Source of the DNA: Parabacteroides sp.
GTDB lineage: Bacteria > Bacteroidota > Bacteroidia > Bacteroidales > Tannerellaceae
Reading direction: 5' to 3'
Assembly: GCA_020026285.1 (NCBI GenBank)
Contig: JAHHQS010000006.1
Coordinates: forward strand, 1 to 51,587
DNA: 51,587 nt
A program made the translations under genes and the position numbers. Numbering within the stretch: position 1 is the first letter of the stretch; every line of letters begins with the position of its first letter. The notes under the pieces were generated by a model that worked only from the letters and a program-made list of their open reading frames with translations, was not told the DNA's origin and did no database searches. Positions 33,270 through 44,000 of this stretch are shown in pieces.

Positions 33270-34587
33270 TTTTCTTATTCCATAGATCCAATATATTTTT
33301 TTCTCCCCAATACAGATGCGTGTAACCGGCTATTACATTCTTATATCGATACAAAGGAGTCTTCACCTCTGTTCCTCTTGCTGTAAACTGACGAGCGACA
33401 GATGGCAAAGCTTCAGCATTCACCACATCCGAATAATGAAACTCATGCCCTCTCCACTCCTCATCACCAATCATCAATCGACGATAACCTAAATGAAGTC
33501 GCGCACCTTTCATACTCGCTTCAAAAGGAAGAATATCACACATATCGTACTGCTTCTCCCCTTCCTTATCTGTCAGTGATTTGGAGAGATATAACATTCC
33601 GCCACATTCTGCTAAAATCCGACCATCCTTCTCGACAAAATCTTTCAACTGCATCATCAGCTTCTTATTCTGATGCAATTCTTCTGCAAATAATTCAGGA
33701 TAACCACCCGGCAAATAAACCAGATCGGCTTCCGGCAACGAATCACCAGCCAGCGGACTGAAATAGATAACTTTACCCAACCTTCCCAGCTGAATTATAT
33801 TTTCACGGTAAGTGAAGTTGAAAGAAGCATCTTTGGCTACTGCTATTCTGAATGTAGAGTCTTTTGTACAAGATTTAAATGCTCTGTCTTCAAATACAGA
33901 CGAACAGCTAGATAACAATTGATCTATATCTATATTCTCTTCCACTAATCGGGCAGCTCTTTCGATCTGCTCATCCATTTCGTGCTGAGCACTTAAAGTC
34001 AGACCTAAATGACGTGAAGGAACTTGTAAATCCTTCGATTTTGGAAGATATCCCAAACATTTCACTCCGGCGTCATCACAGGCTTCTTTCAGAAAAGAAA
34101 AATGATTGGGAGATGAAACCTGATTAAATATCACACCAGCCAGATTCAATCCGGGGCAAAAATGTTTCACGCCATATATCTGAGCAGCAACCGTATATGC
34201 CATCGATTTTGAATTGATTATCAGAATAACCGGTATATTCAATAACATAGCAATTTCAGCGCTACTGCCTTTCATCTGCTGATATCCATCGAACAAACCC
34301 ATCACACCTTCTGTTACGCAAGCATCAGCAGAAGAACCATAATAATGATATAAATAATCTAAATGGTCTTTCGAAGCCAGCCAGGTATCCAGATTGACCG
34401 ATTCGTTACCTGTAGCCAATGAATGGAATTTGGTATCAATATAATCCGGACCACATTTAAAAGACTGGACATTCATTCCCTTTTTCTTTAACACACGTAG
34501 AATACCCATTGTAAAAGTAGTCTTACCACTTCCCGAATTAATTGCACCGATCAAAAATTGAGGTTTTATACCTTCACTTATTTTCAT
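33250..34587 (-). CDS. cbiA: Cobyrinic acid a,c-diamide synthase
   Basis: CbiA amidates the a and c carboxylates of cobyrinic acid using glutamine and ATP, the step after CbiC. Residues 1 to about 200 are the P-loop synthetase domain, with GAINSGSGKTTFTMGILR, FKCGPDYIDTKFH and EGVMGLFDGYQ. The C-terminal half is the triad glutamine amidotransferase: VYLPGGYPELFAEEL, ILAECGGMLYLSKSL with the nucleophile Cys, and GHEFHYSDV with the catalytic His. Length of 445 residues is normal. It is the first gene after the cobalamin riboswitch, starting 57 bases beyond it, and heads the cbiA-btuFCD operon. Confidence 0.95.
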   Translation of the reverse strand: MKISEGIKPQFLIGAINSGSGKTTFTMGILRVLKKKGMNVQSFKCGPDYIDTKFHSLATGNESVNLDTWLASKDHLDYLYHYYGSSADACVTEGVMGLFDGYQQMKGSSAEIAMLLNIPVILIINSKSMAYTVAAQIYGVKHFCPGLNLAGVIFNQVSSPNHFSFLKEACDDAGVKCLGYLPKSKDLQVPSRHLGLTLSAQHEMDEQIERAARLVEENIDIDQLLSSCSSVFEDRAFKSCTKDSTFRIAVAKDASFNFTYRENIIQLGRLGKVIYFSPLAGDSLPEADLVYLPGGYPELFAEELHQNKKLMMQLKDFVEKDGRILAECGGMLYLSKSLTDKEGEKQYDMCDILPFEASMKGARLHLGYRRLMIGDEEWRGHEFHYSDVVNAEALPSVARQFTARGTEVKTPLYRYKNVIAGYTHLYWGEKNILDLWNKKNEEYYG

Positions 34588-34644
34588 TAGGATATGTATT
34601 TGTCTGCGACTTTAATCACCCGAAAGTCTCCTTAACGTATAATA

Positions 34645-34812
34645 TTGGCAGGTTTTCTGACTTGTTCGTTCTTTGAAGCCTTCCCATTCAGCATGAATAG
34701 TGGCCGAAGTTTCAAAGAATTTTCAAGAACTTACAGCAGCGGAGTCTGCTCAGGATTTTCACCTGATTCCCTTTTAACTCATTTTTCAGAATGAAAAACA
34801 AGCACCAAAATC
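34645..34812 (-). promoter_or_regulatory. Cobalamin riboswitch upstream of cbiA
   Basis: On the minus strand the conserved B12-aptamer blocks occur in order: GGTGC at the 5' end (34806-34802), AAAAGGGAATCAGGTGAAA, ATCCTGAGCAGACTCCGCTG (the B12 box region), CTGCTGTAA, CCACTATTCATGCTGAATGG, GGGAAGG, and AAGTCAGAAAACCTGCC at the 3' end. Binding of adenosylcobalamin would lower expression of cbiA and the importer. No strong terminator follows before the cbiA start at 34587, so control is probably on translation initiation. Confidence 0.95.
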
Positions 34813-34817
34813 GAAGA

Positions 34818-34825
34818 CAAAGATA
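34818..34825 (-). promoter_or_regulatory. -7 element of the riboswitch operon promoter
   Basis: TATCTTTG on the minus strand matches TAnnTTTG and lies just before the riboswitch 5' end, putting the transcription start near 34811. A TTG at -33 was not found. Confidence 0.6.
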
Positions 34826-34943
34826 AAGAATATTTAATTATCAGTTCCGTAAATAATGAATAAAACTTCATCATCATAAAATGGAAAGGCAAATATCCCT
34901 CATCGAATACTTGCCTATCCATTATTTTTCCCTTCAAAATTCA

Positions 34944-35005
34944 GTTTCATTACATTGAAACTTTTGTTTCATCGGTAAGAAACCGGAGTTTCAATACAAT
35001 GAAAC
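34944..35005. repeat. Composite palindromic element
   Basis: GTTTCATTACATTGAAAC (34944-34961) and GTTTCAATACAATGAAAC (34988-35005) are each partly palindromic and are inverted copies of one another (16 of 18 bases). Between them sit GTTTC and GAAAC around ATCGGTAA, and an ACCGG. The whole can fold as one long stem with an inner hairpin, or as a row of small hairpins. The rest of the gap (34826-35114) is AT-rich with no gene seen. Confidence 0.65.
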
Positions 35006-35114
35006 TAAATAATTCCATATTTGAATATGTACGGACTTTAGTTGTTTTCTTTCATTATTGCCAATTATACAAAACCACAATTTTGAATCAAATTTATTTA
35101 TTCTACATCAAATT

Positions 35115-37382
35115 TCATAAATAGCATATAATATCCGATTTCCTTGATTCTGGAGTTACTTTTAAATTTAAAATTTCACCTTGTTTAAAAACGCCTTCTA
35201 TAATCGTATTCCCAGGGGCATACAATCTGAATGAAACATCCCAATTCTTGGGCCAGGCAGGGAATAAATGAATCATGTCTCCATCGTACTGCAACAGCAT
35301 TTTCTGTAATGTTATCATTGCGACTGTTCCATGATCCTGGTCCGGAATCCAATCATAATTAGGACCCCACATCGTTGGGAAACGAAAATCCGAATTCCTG
35401 GTATTAAAATTTTGAAGCATATACTGCGAAGCGTCTTCAGTTAATCCTAAACAAGCAGCATGAATTGCATTCTGCTGCCAACCTCCCGTTTCTTTAATAT
35501 TTCTATTTTCAAATGTTCTTTTGGCCAGTTCTATATCATCTTTCCCAATACCATATCTCCGATATGGAAAAATTGAATACAACTCTGGATTCTCAACATT
35601 TTGTTTTCCCTCATAACTTTGAGCCGGAGCCAATACTTTTCCAGCCTTTATATTTTTAAAAGGTATGTCAGGAAGTTCACTTTTAAGCCTGATTAATTGT
35701 TCTCGTTGTGTTTCAGTTAAAAAATTATCCGGTAAATTCAATAATTCTTCACAAACCTTATGAATCCCCACAATTTCAGGTAAAGGATTTACTGCTTTTT
35801 TATATGTCTCTAAAGCCATAGCGGGATCAAATCGAATTTTACCATTCTCATCCCTTTGCCAATGTTGATCAAAAAAGGTAATAACATTAGTCACTATTGG
35901 TAAAATATCATTCTCCAAAAACGTCTTATCTTGCGTAAAAGCATAATAATCGAGCATCATCAATGACAGTTCCAATCCTCCTTGCCAATAATAGCGAATA
36001 TATGTATTTTGAGTCATTCCCAATGGTAACGATGAACGATCTGTTCCATAATTATTACTTAAATAACTTCCCCAAAAAAACATCGTCTCTGGATAAAAGG
36101 CTCCTTCATGATTATAATACTTTTGTGTCGCCTGCTGACGTAAAGGCAATGCTGCTTTATACATATTAAATAAAGGTCTCATAAACTCGAAATCTCCCGA
36201 TTCCAGCATTGACCAATAAGGTAATCTCGTATTTTGCCACCAGTATCCACCTCCCCACTGACGATAATCAGCATCAAAACCATGATAACGCCCTACCATT
36301 GATTTTGTATCAACTGTAAATATCGAGCCGTTAAATTTAATCGGGAAATTTCCTCTTCCTCCACATATATTAATATAACGTTGTAGTGTATAAGCCTGAT
36401 TAGCTTTTGCAACTCTTTCTGAGGTAACAGAATCTGCTGTTGAGAAATAAATATAGCTACGTTTCCAAACATCATTCCACCACTTTTTATGTTCTTTTAT
36501 GCGATTGCTCCTTGAAAGAGTTTCGATTTTAGACGCTTCATTTTCAATAGAAGTAATCCATTGCTTGTCATTTTCAGATTGTAAAGTATAAGCGTATACA
36601 GAAACAGTAAAGTCGTTTACGGGTAATGGTGATTTTATCTTTAAATCTGAAACCGGCTTCAACTTATTTGAATGAATCAAACAACCAAATGTACGATTCA
36701 GTAAAGGATCTTTTTCTACATCATCATCTAAATCTTGTAATTTTAAATTCTTCTTCCAAACAGATCTGATGTTTCTATGCATCCAGGCAAGACCTTGGGA
36801 GCGTTGTGACATTATACTATCCTTTTCCACATAAATTGAATCGACAATTCCTACTGCAGAATGATCTTCAGGCTTTGACAACAAACGCCTTTTCACACGC
36901 CAAGGCTCATTTTTCACTTCAGCCATAATTGGTTGGGAACTTTTCACATCCAATTCCACAACAGGATGATTGGCATCGACCCAAATATTGATAGAAACTT
37001 TTTCTCTATCTTTTCCGGCTTCAATAGACATACAGCCATCTTTCACATTCAGCTTCTGTTTAAAAAAATTACCGGTATAAAAAGGATTGGGATTTAAAGA
37101 CAATCTAACTTTTCCCAGTTTTAACAATCGTGCATTTTCACTCCATGCATCTGTTTTAGAAATATAAAATAACAAATCTCCATTTTCCTCTACCCAAAGA
37201 TTGATTCCCAAATCTCCATTTCCCATAGGCATGGAACCTAAACTGTTTTTCGATGGTGAATGCCATTCCACATTACAATCATTCAATGCTTCCAGACTAG
37301 ATTCATCATGAATTACTACACATGACAAATTAAAGCATAAAAGGAATCCGGCAACCAATAAATTAATATTTCTATTTTTCAT
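35115..37382 (-). CDS. DUF5703-domain lipoprotein, GH95-like glycosidase
   Basis: A 755-residue secreted protein with a lipoprotein signal (LLVAGFLLCFNLSC, Cys 21). The N-terminal DUF5703 beta domain is recognisable from CNVEWHSPSKNSLGSMPMGNGDLG and the ISKTDAWSENARLLKLGKVRL segment (each quoted in part). The C-terminal half is an (alpha/alpha)6 barrel like those of the GH65/GH95 group, with RYHGFDADYRQWGGGYWWQN in part, TRLPYWSMLESGD, NPLPEIVGIHKV and WGPNYDWIPDQDHG. GH95 enzymes are mostly alpha-L-fucosidases, but activity of DUF5703 proteins is not established. It is the last gene of the polysaccharide utilisation locus, 148 bases after the oxidoreductase. Confidence 0.75.
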   Translation of the reverse strand: MKNRNINLLVAGFLLCFNLSCVVIHDESSLEALNDCNVEWHSPSKNSLGSMPMGNGDLGINLWVEENGDLLFYISKTDAWSENARLLKLGKVRLSLNPNPFYTGNFFKQKLNVKDGCMSIEAGKDREKVSINIWVDANHPVVELDVKSSQPIMAEVKNEPWRVKRRLLSKPEDHSAVGIVDSIYVEKDSIMSQRSQGLAWMHRNIRSVWKKNLKLQDLDDDVEKDPLLNRTFGCLIHSNKLKPVSDLKIKSPLPVNDFTVSVYAYTLQSENDKQWITSIENEASKIETLSRSNRIKEHKKWWNDVWKRSYIYFSTADSVTSERVAKANQAYTLQRYINICGGRGNFPIKFNGSIFTVDTKSMVGRYHGFDADYRQWGGGYWWQNTRLPYWSMLESGDFEFMRPLFNMYKAALPLRQQATQKYYNHEGAFYPETMFFWGSYLSNNYGTDRSSLPLGMTQNTYIRYYWQGGLELSLMMLDYYAFTQDKTFLENDILPIVTNVITFFDQHWQRDENGKIRFDPAMALETYKKAVNPLPEIVGIHKVCEELLNLPDNFLTETQREQLIRLKSELPDIPFKNIKAGKVLAPAQSYEGKQNVENPELYSIFPYRRYGIGKDDIELAKRTFENRNIKETGGWQQNAIHAACLGLTEDASQYMLQNFNTRNSDFRFPTMWGPNYDWIPDQDHGTVAMITLQKMLLQYDGDMIHLFPAWPKNWDVSFRLYAPGNTIIEGVFKQGEILNLKVTPESRKSDIICYL

Positions 37383-37530
37383 TATAACGTATACTTTTAC
37401 AACTTTTCTCCACCTATTATTTTTCTATTCAATTGTAAAAAAGACTTTATTCACAAGAATAAGATTTATAAATAAAAAGGAAGTTAAATGTACAGATTTC
37501 AGTTATCTGTTTTCTACACTAACGACAGGT

Positions 37531-38916
37531 TTAACTGACAGATTCTATTGTACCGTTCAAACGAGCTTTTTCTGCTCTAAATCCCATTATATGACTTTCT
37601 ATAGATGCATCAATAGTACTGGTTAATAAGGAAGCATCTTCCTTTGAAACAGCTAAAAGCAAATCTTTCACCAGTCTCAAATCACCACCTCCATGACCAT
37701 CACTAATTGTTGTACTCCATTTTTCCTGTTTGCCTGTCAAGAAATTCGTATAAGTAAAAGATGTCATATCACCAACAATATCGCCCTTAGTACCCATGAT
37801 TCGTGTACGTCTTCCACCATAACTGGTAAGAGCTTCCATTGAAAATGCAGCAGTTATACCTCCTTCAAAATTCATATTCATGATAAAATGATCTGGTTGG
37901 TCATTATCTGAATAAAACACACAACGTCCATAATCAGTTGTTCTCAAATAAGATAATATCTGCTCACCTTGTTCTTCCCTTTTTCCTGATAAATCAAAAA
38001 CATTTAACCAATCACGACGGTCATAATATATTCGTTTGGCTGAAAAAGCACACTGTTTTTCTATCGGGCAATCCAAACACCGTTTTGTCGCTTCTTTCGG
38101 AGCCTTCTCCTTCTTGAACAAAGTCAAATCACCAAAAGCTGTTACCTTTTTACAAGGTTTATCAATAAGCCAACGTATAATGTCCAAATCATGACATGAT
38201 TTGGATATTATAGCAGGAGTACTTTTCTTGGAATTATTCCAATTTCCTCTAACATATGAATGAGAAAAATGTATTCGTTCAATGGGTTCCAGATGCTGAA
38301 CACTTACAATATCACCTACTTTCCCTGAAGAAATAAAATCTTTTAAAGATCTGAAATAAGGAGCATAACGTAGTACATGGCATATGGCTACAATACGTTT
38401 ATATTTTTTAGCCTGTTGTAGAATATCCAAACAATGTTTTTCTGTTTGTGCTGCAGGTTTTTCTAATAATACATGATATCCTTTTTCTATCGCCTTCATG
38501 CATGGTTCATAATGCAATGCATCTGGAGTGGTTATTATAACAAAATCTGCAAATTTAGACCGTCTGAAAACTTCACTCCAATCACCCATCTGATTTTCGA
38601 CTGGTATTTGAAAACGCTCAGCCATTTTTTTACGTCTAAACTCATTTATATCAGAAACGCCTACTATTTTCAACGATCCAGGATATAATAATGCATACCG
38701 TGTATAAACATTACCTCTTGATCCTGCTCCTATCACAATAGCTGTTAGCGGTTTATTCAAATTAGCATTTAGCTCTTTCTTAATATCATCCTGTAAAGTA
38801 CTCATTTCCAAGTTATTTTCTGTAGCTTTTAACATAGTAGAATCACAACTTAAAATAGCTGCGGAAGTTACAACCCGACCCGCATTTTTCAAAAAATCTC
38901 TTCGTTCCATATACAA
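37531..38916 (-). CDS. Secreted Gfo/Idh/MocA family oxidoreductase
   Basis: A 461-residue NAD(P)-dependent oxidoreductase. It has a twin-arginine leader (RRDFLKNAGRVVTSAAIL), so it is exported folded, with its cofactor. The start may be the ATG at 38910 instead. The Rossmann domain has AIVIGAGSRGNVYTRYAL, VGVSDINEFRR and the catalytic-loop motif LLEKPAAQTEKHC. A cysteine group CLDCPIEKQCAFSAKRIYY follows, seen in one subgroup. Relatives include GH109 and glycoside 3-oxidoreductases that start an oxidation-elimination route for glycan cleavage. Its place between SusD and a glycosidase gene supports a role in glycan breakdown, but the substrate is unknown. Confidence 0.82.
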   Translation of the reverse strand: MYMERRDFLKNAGRVVTSAAILSCDSTMLKATENNLEMSTLQDDIKKELNANLNKPLTAIVIGAGSRGNVYTRYALLYPGSLKIVGVSDINEFRRKKMAERFQIPVENQMGDWSEVFRRSKFADFVIITTPDALHYEPCMKAIEKGYHVLLEKPAAQTEKHCLDILQQAKKYKRIVAICHVLRYAPYFRSLKDFISSGKVGDIVSVQHLEPIERIHFSHSYVRGNWNNSKKSTPAIISKSCHDLDIIRWLIDKPCKKVTAFGDLTLFKKEKAPKEATKRCLDCPIEKQCAFSAKRIYYDRRDWLNVFDLSGKREEQGEQILSYLRTTDYGRCVFYSDNDQPDHFIMNMNFEGGITAAFSMEALTSYGGRRTRIMGTKGDIVGDMTSFTYTNFLTGKQEKWSTTISDGHGGGDLRLVKDLLLAVSKEDASLLTSTIDASIESHIMGFRAEKARLNGTIESVS

Positions 38917-39276
38917 TACTTCGGTAATTTTTCACCGATTAAATTAAGTTAAACAACAGTTTCAGCATTAGCCGATTCAAATAGATCAAAGAGATCATTG
39001 AGTGTTTTTCAAAGAACTCTTTTTATAAATAGAGCCGCTTAAAGCAAGCTGTTTTTTAACGAACTATTATTATAATATTATCCTAAAAATATTTATTTAA
39101 ACATCTTCACATAAAAGAGTTTCACTCGATAAAGACATTATCCTATTATAAAAACAAGTCTGATCTTCTTCAAACTCTTTCTATAATAGGATAATAATCA
39201 TTTTATTTTACAATTTCTTTTTAAAAGAGAATATCCTTATCAATAAGTCCTTGTAAAAATATCACTTATCAACATA
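38917..39276. other. 360-base gap between susD and the oxidoreductase
   Basis: No credible gene is seen. The gap contains the long inverted repeat at 39137-39195 and a second, weaker hairpin near 39030-39050. It may hold a separate promoter for the oxidoreductase and DUF5703 genes, though no full -33/-7 pair is visible. Confidence 0.5.
39137..39195. repeat. 14-bp perfect inverted repeat downstream of susD
   Basis: ATTATCCTATTATA (39137-39150) and its exact reverse complement (39182-39195) flank 31 bases. The inner bases can pair further, imperfectly (CAAGTCTGA with TCAAACTCTT). It lies 82 bases after the susD stop. It may be a terminator or attenuator that lowers expression of the two downstream genes, or a 3' end stabiliser for the susCD message. 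Confidence 0.7.
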
Positions 39277-41019
39277 TTAATAACCAGGATTCTGAGTCAT
39301 TTCAGCTTCCAAATTAGCATCAATAGCAGACTGAGGTATCGGGAATAAATTATTATGTTCTTTGATAGACTCAGCAGAGAATGTTCTACCATATTTCTTA
39401 GTACGTTCGTAAACCTTACCCATACGTGATAAAGTCATATATCTCTGTTCTTCACCAACCAGTTCACGAGCTCTTTCATCCAATATGAAATCAATATCCA
39501 TTTCACTCTCATTAATCTGACGAGCTTTCACACGAGCACGAACAACATTCACATCCTGAACAGCAGCAGCCTTATTACCATTTTTCAATTGAGCTTCGGC
39601 ACGTAGTAAATAAGTTTCAGCAACACGGAATACATACCAATCAGGAACGAAACCATTATCAGGTATTCCATTCAGATGCTTGTCTGTACCAAATTTGAAG
39701 AAACGTGGATAGAATCTGGTAAGTGTATCAGATGCTGAATTTAACCATTCTTTCTTAATTTCATCTCCAGGTTTCAAATTAACAACAGCAGTACTACCAT
39801 CAGCAAGAACAACTTCACTAACATAAGTTGTATCATAATCCATAATTAGTTTACCACCTTTTAAAACATATGGAGCATAGAATTTACGATTAATATTCGC
39901 TTCGGAATTACGCATGTCTCCTTCTCCACTTTTAGCCCAAATATCATACTTCATATAATTTGTAGGAACAAGAGTAGCTATACCACGACCTGTTTCATCA
40001 CGAGCTACAGAATTAAATCCAAATCGTCTTTCAGACCAAAAGTTAGGCCAAAATCTACGCTCAAACAATGGACGGTCAAAAACATTAGTTCCAGCAGGCA
40101 TATCGCGTTCAAACTGTATAGCCCATAAACATTCCTTATTACCAGCTTCGATATAATTCTGATTTCTCATACGGAACAAATCCCAATAAACATCTTTATT
40201 ATGGTCTGTTTCATTCATACGAGCCCCAAAACGTTCGGTCATCAAACGATAGTCTCCATCAGTTCCATCAATAACTCGAGATGCCGCAGCAATAGCTTTA
40301 TCATATGATTTTTCACCGCCATTATCCGATAAGGCAATATACAATTCTGAAAGTAAATGATCTGCAGTTGCACGAACAACACGTCCATCATCGTTTGTTT
40401 TTACAGGAAGATATTGAGCAGCAAACTCAGCATCATTAATAGCAAATTCATACACTTCTGTTCGAGTAGCACGTGTAAAGTTCAAAGTTGGTTCAGTAAT
40501 CGGTTTTTCCAGAATAGGAACACCACCAAATATATTAGCTAAATTACGATAGGAAAAAGCTCTGAAGAAACGAATTTCCGCTTGTATTTCTTCTTTCTCA
40601 CCTGCACGGTTCCACTTAACACCTGGATTTTCTGTCTGAAAAAGTAATTCATTCGCATTTTTAATTACGCTATAACATGAATTCCACCACATGTTGGCAA
40701 CACCATCAAAAGAGTTCAATTTGCTCCAATCATCAAATACACCTTTTGAAGGTCTATCATCAGCCGTTCCAGAAGTGAATATATCCATACCAAACCCCAT
40801 CAGAACAAATTCATTACGACCATCTGTACGATTATAATCCGCACGAACTTGTGCATACATCTGATTTATACCAGTTCTGAACTGGTTAGCGTTTAAATAA
40901 GCATTATCTACTGTAATGAAGTCTTCTGCCTTTTCACGTAAAAAAGCATCATCATTACAAGCAGTAAAGACACTCATACTTGCACAAACAAGAGCTGTTG
41001 CTTTTAATATATTTTTCAT
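39277..41019 (-). CDS. susD: SusD/RagB-family glycan-binding lipoprotein
   Basis: The surface lipoprotein that caps the SusC channel and binds the glycan. Signal MKNILKATALVCASMSVFTAC puts the lipid Cys at 21. It has the family's helical TPR scaffold: QFRTGINQMYAQVRADYN, then AEIRFFRAFSYRNLANIFGGVPI, ADHLLSELYIALSDNGGEKSYDKAIAAAS in part, and the C-terminal ETYLLRAEAQLKNG and ILDERARELVGEEQRYMTLSR. Length 580 residues is usual. The gap to the susC homologue is 29 bases, so they are co-transcribed. Binding-site aromatics cannot be assigned by reading. Confidence 0.96.
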   Translation of the reverse strand: MKNILKATALVCASMSVFTACNDDAFLREKAEDFITVDNAYLNANQFRTGINQMYAQVRADYNRTDGRNEFVLMGFGMDIFTSGTADDRPSKGVFDDWSKLNSFDGVANMWWNSCYSVIKNANELLFQTENPGVKWNRAGEKEEIQAEIRFFRAFSYRNLANIFGGVPILEKPITEPTLNFTRATRTEVYEFAINDAEFAAQYLPVKTNDDGRVVRATADHLLSELYIALSDNGGEKSYDKAIAAASRVIDGTDGDYRLMTERFGARMNETDHNKDVYWDLFRMRNQNYIEAGNKECLWAIQFERDMPAGTNVFDRPLFERRFWPNFWSERRFGFNSVARDETGRGIATLVPTNYMKYDIWAKSGEGDMRNSEANINRKFYAPYVLKGGKLIMDYDTTYVSEVVLADGSTAVVNLKPGDEIKKEWLNSASDTLTRFYPRFFKFGTDKHLNGIPDNGFVPDWYVFRVAETYLLRAEAQLKNGNKAAAVQDVNVVRARVKARQINESEMDIDFILDERARELVGEEQRYMTLSRMGKVYERTKKYGRTFSAESIKEHNNLFPIPQSAIDANLEAEMTQNPGY

Positions 41020-41048
41020 TTGACTTATTATCGATTAAATTAAACAAT

Positions 41049-44000
41049 TTAGAATGAAACATTTAAACCTACACTGAAAGTCTTGAAACTCGGGCTGCCT
41101 TCACCGATTTTCTGTCCGGCTTCCGGATCAAGTCCATCCCATTTTGTAAATGTCAACAAGTTCTTTCCGCTGACAAATAATCTTACATTATTTATAAACT
41201 TAGTGTTACTCAACAACTTCTTATCAAAATTATAACTCAAAGTCACATCCTGCAAACGAAGGAATGCACGTGACTGATAGAAACCAACTCCGTAAGTATT
41301 GTTAAATTCAGGACGAGGAATATCGTTAACCGGATGTTCCGGAGTCCAATATTGCTTACTCAACCAAACATTAGAAGGCATAGTTGATGGATTCATACCC
41401 TTCTTGTTTTCGGCTAACAAATAATGATTTTTTCCACCACCAGCTAACCAATCCAAGCTGAATGACAACATAAAGTTTCTATAATTTAAAGTATTACGCA
41501 TATTCATGGTAAAGTTTGGTTTTGTATAACCGATAATAGTTCTATCATCAGGATCAATTTTACCATCACCATTCAAATCTACAATTTTCACATCACCAGG
41601 AGCCATTTTATATTGCTCCATATATTCCTTATCACTTTCCTGGACAATACCATCAGTCTGATAATTATAAATAGCACCTAATGATTTACCAATGAACCAT
41701 CCGTTACTCAAATCATCTTCTTCTACACCATCACCATCATTATCGATACCATACAGATGATTAATTTTATTACGGTTCATCCAGAAAGAAAGATCTGTTG
41801 TCCAGCTAAATTCTTTATTTTCTATATTACGTGAATGCAAACCTATTTCCAATCCCCAGTTGGCAACTTCACCCATATTGTCAAGAATACTACTATAACC
41901 AGATGTGTTAGGCAAACGACGAGATACTAACAAATCGTTTGTTTTTGAATTATAATATTCCACATTACCAGTCAATCGGTCAGAGAAGACACCAAAGTCC
42001 AAACCAACATTAAACGCCTTTGTCCGTTCCCAACCTAGATTTTTATTTGCCAAAGAATTCTGATAAGCAGTCTTAGCATATTCTTTATCAAAGATATATC
42101 CGCCAAAACCGATTTTAGGGAATGTCTGGAAACTACCTATAGAAGGATTACCATTTTCTCCATAGGAAAGACGTAGTTTCAAATAACTTATCCAATCAAT
42201 TTTCTTCATGAAATTTTCTTCTGAAAGAGTCCAAGCCAAAGCTCCAGAAAAGAAATTACCATATTTGTGGCCTTCTGCAAATACAGAACTACCATCACGA
42301 CGGAAACTAGCCGATGCATGATAACGGTTACGCCATACATAATTAGCACGAAGCATATAAGCCAAAGCAGAATTGTATGATTTACCAGTATTGATACCTC
42401 TGTTATCCTGCTTACCCATTTCCAAAGAGTTATATCCTAAAATAGTTGTACCTGCTTCAGTAAAATCTTTTGCAGACATATTTGCAAAATCACTATGTCC
42501 ACGTTGACGTTCAGACATGAATGTAAAATCAATTTTATGTTCACCGAATGTATGATTATAATTCAAAATCTGGTTAATTAACCAACTATGACTATTTGAT
42601 TGATTAGAAGAGCCATTAGCTTCATATAAAAATTGAGATGGATTCATCAAATCAGCTTCAATCAATGTATTCACATAATGTTCTTCATGTGCAAATCTGG
42701 CAGTCTGATGTGTACCAATATTATAAGAAGCATTCAATTTCCAACTTAAACCTTCAATCCATGGCAAACGTATATCCAAAAAGCCTTTAAGACTTGCATT
42801 GTTATAAATATCCTTATCATCTATAGCATATGCTTCCCACATAGGATTCGTCCAAGAAGTATTTCCAGCCGGATAACGTTCTATCCAATTTTCATATCCA
42901 GAAAATGTAGAATTCATGAATCCCCAAGGACTACTATATGTAGCACGATACATACTAGGACCTACACCTGAATAATCCTTGTGTGTTCCATTAATATTAA
43001 TACCCGCTTTAATATAATCAGTCAGATTAGCTTCCATTTTAGCTAATATAGAAGCTCTTTGGAAATCATCTCCAATCATTACACCTTCTTGATTCAGATA
43101 GTTCCCTGAAACATAGTAATTAAACTTATCATTAGCGCCTGAAATACTCAACTGATAACTTTGAGTCAATGCATTTCTGGTAGTTTCATCGAACCAATTG
43201 ATTTCGGCACCAGACTGATAAGCATCATATTCTTTGGCAATCATAAAATTCTTCGGATCCAGATCAGCACCTGTCAATCCAGTTGCTTTTCTCTTGTCTA
43301 TTTCGAACTGAATACTTTGTTCACCACTCATAAGTTCTGGTTTACGAGTCCATGACTGAACACCTATATTCATATTGAAATTTAATTGAGGTTTATCTGT
43401 TTTACCTCTCTTTGTAGTTACCAAAATAACACCATTAGCTGCTCGAGAACCATAAACAGCAGTAGAACTGGCATCTTTCAAAATATCAACACTGGCAATA
43501 TCCTGAGGATTCAAATCAGAAAAACTTCCACCTATAATACCATCAACAACCAACAATGGGGAATTTCCTGCATTAATAGAATTCTGACCACGAATAGAAA
43601 AACTTGGAGTTCCACCAGCAGAAGAAGACATACCAACGTTTACACCAGGAAGTTGACCTTTCAAATTTTCCAAGATATTGGTATTTGGCATTTGCATTGT
43701 GGGAGAATCTTCCAATTTTATAGAAGCTACAGCACCTGTCAAATCTTTTTTAGTAGAAGTACCATAACCGATAGCAACAACTTCTTGCAAAGCAAGAGCT
43801 GATTCGTGCATCTTTACATTTAGTACATTTTTCAAAGCTTTCATTTCTATTGTTTCCATTCCAATATAAGAAAACTGAATCATGTCTCCTTTGGTCGCTT
43901 CAATTGAGAAGTTTCCTTCTCCATCAGTAATCGTACCTGATTTAGTACGTAAGTTCACAACATTTACACCAGGTACTGTTCCTTGTTTATCGGAGACTGT

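Noticed and set aside
37531..38916. GH109 alpha-N-acetylgalactosaminidase
   Set aside because: Fold, leader and length agree, but no GH109-specific motif could be confirmed and the cysteine group points to another subgroup; left at family level.
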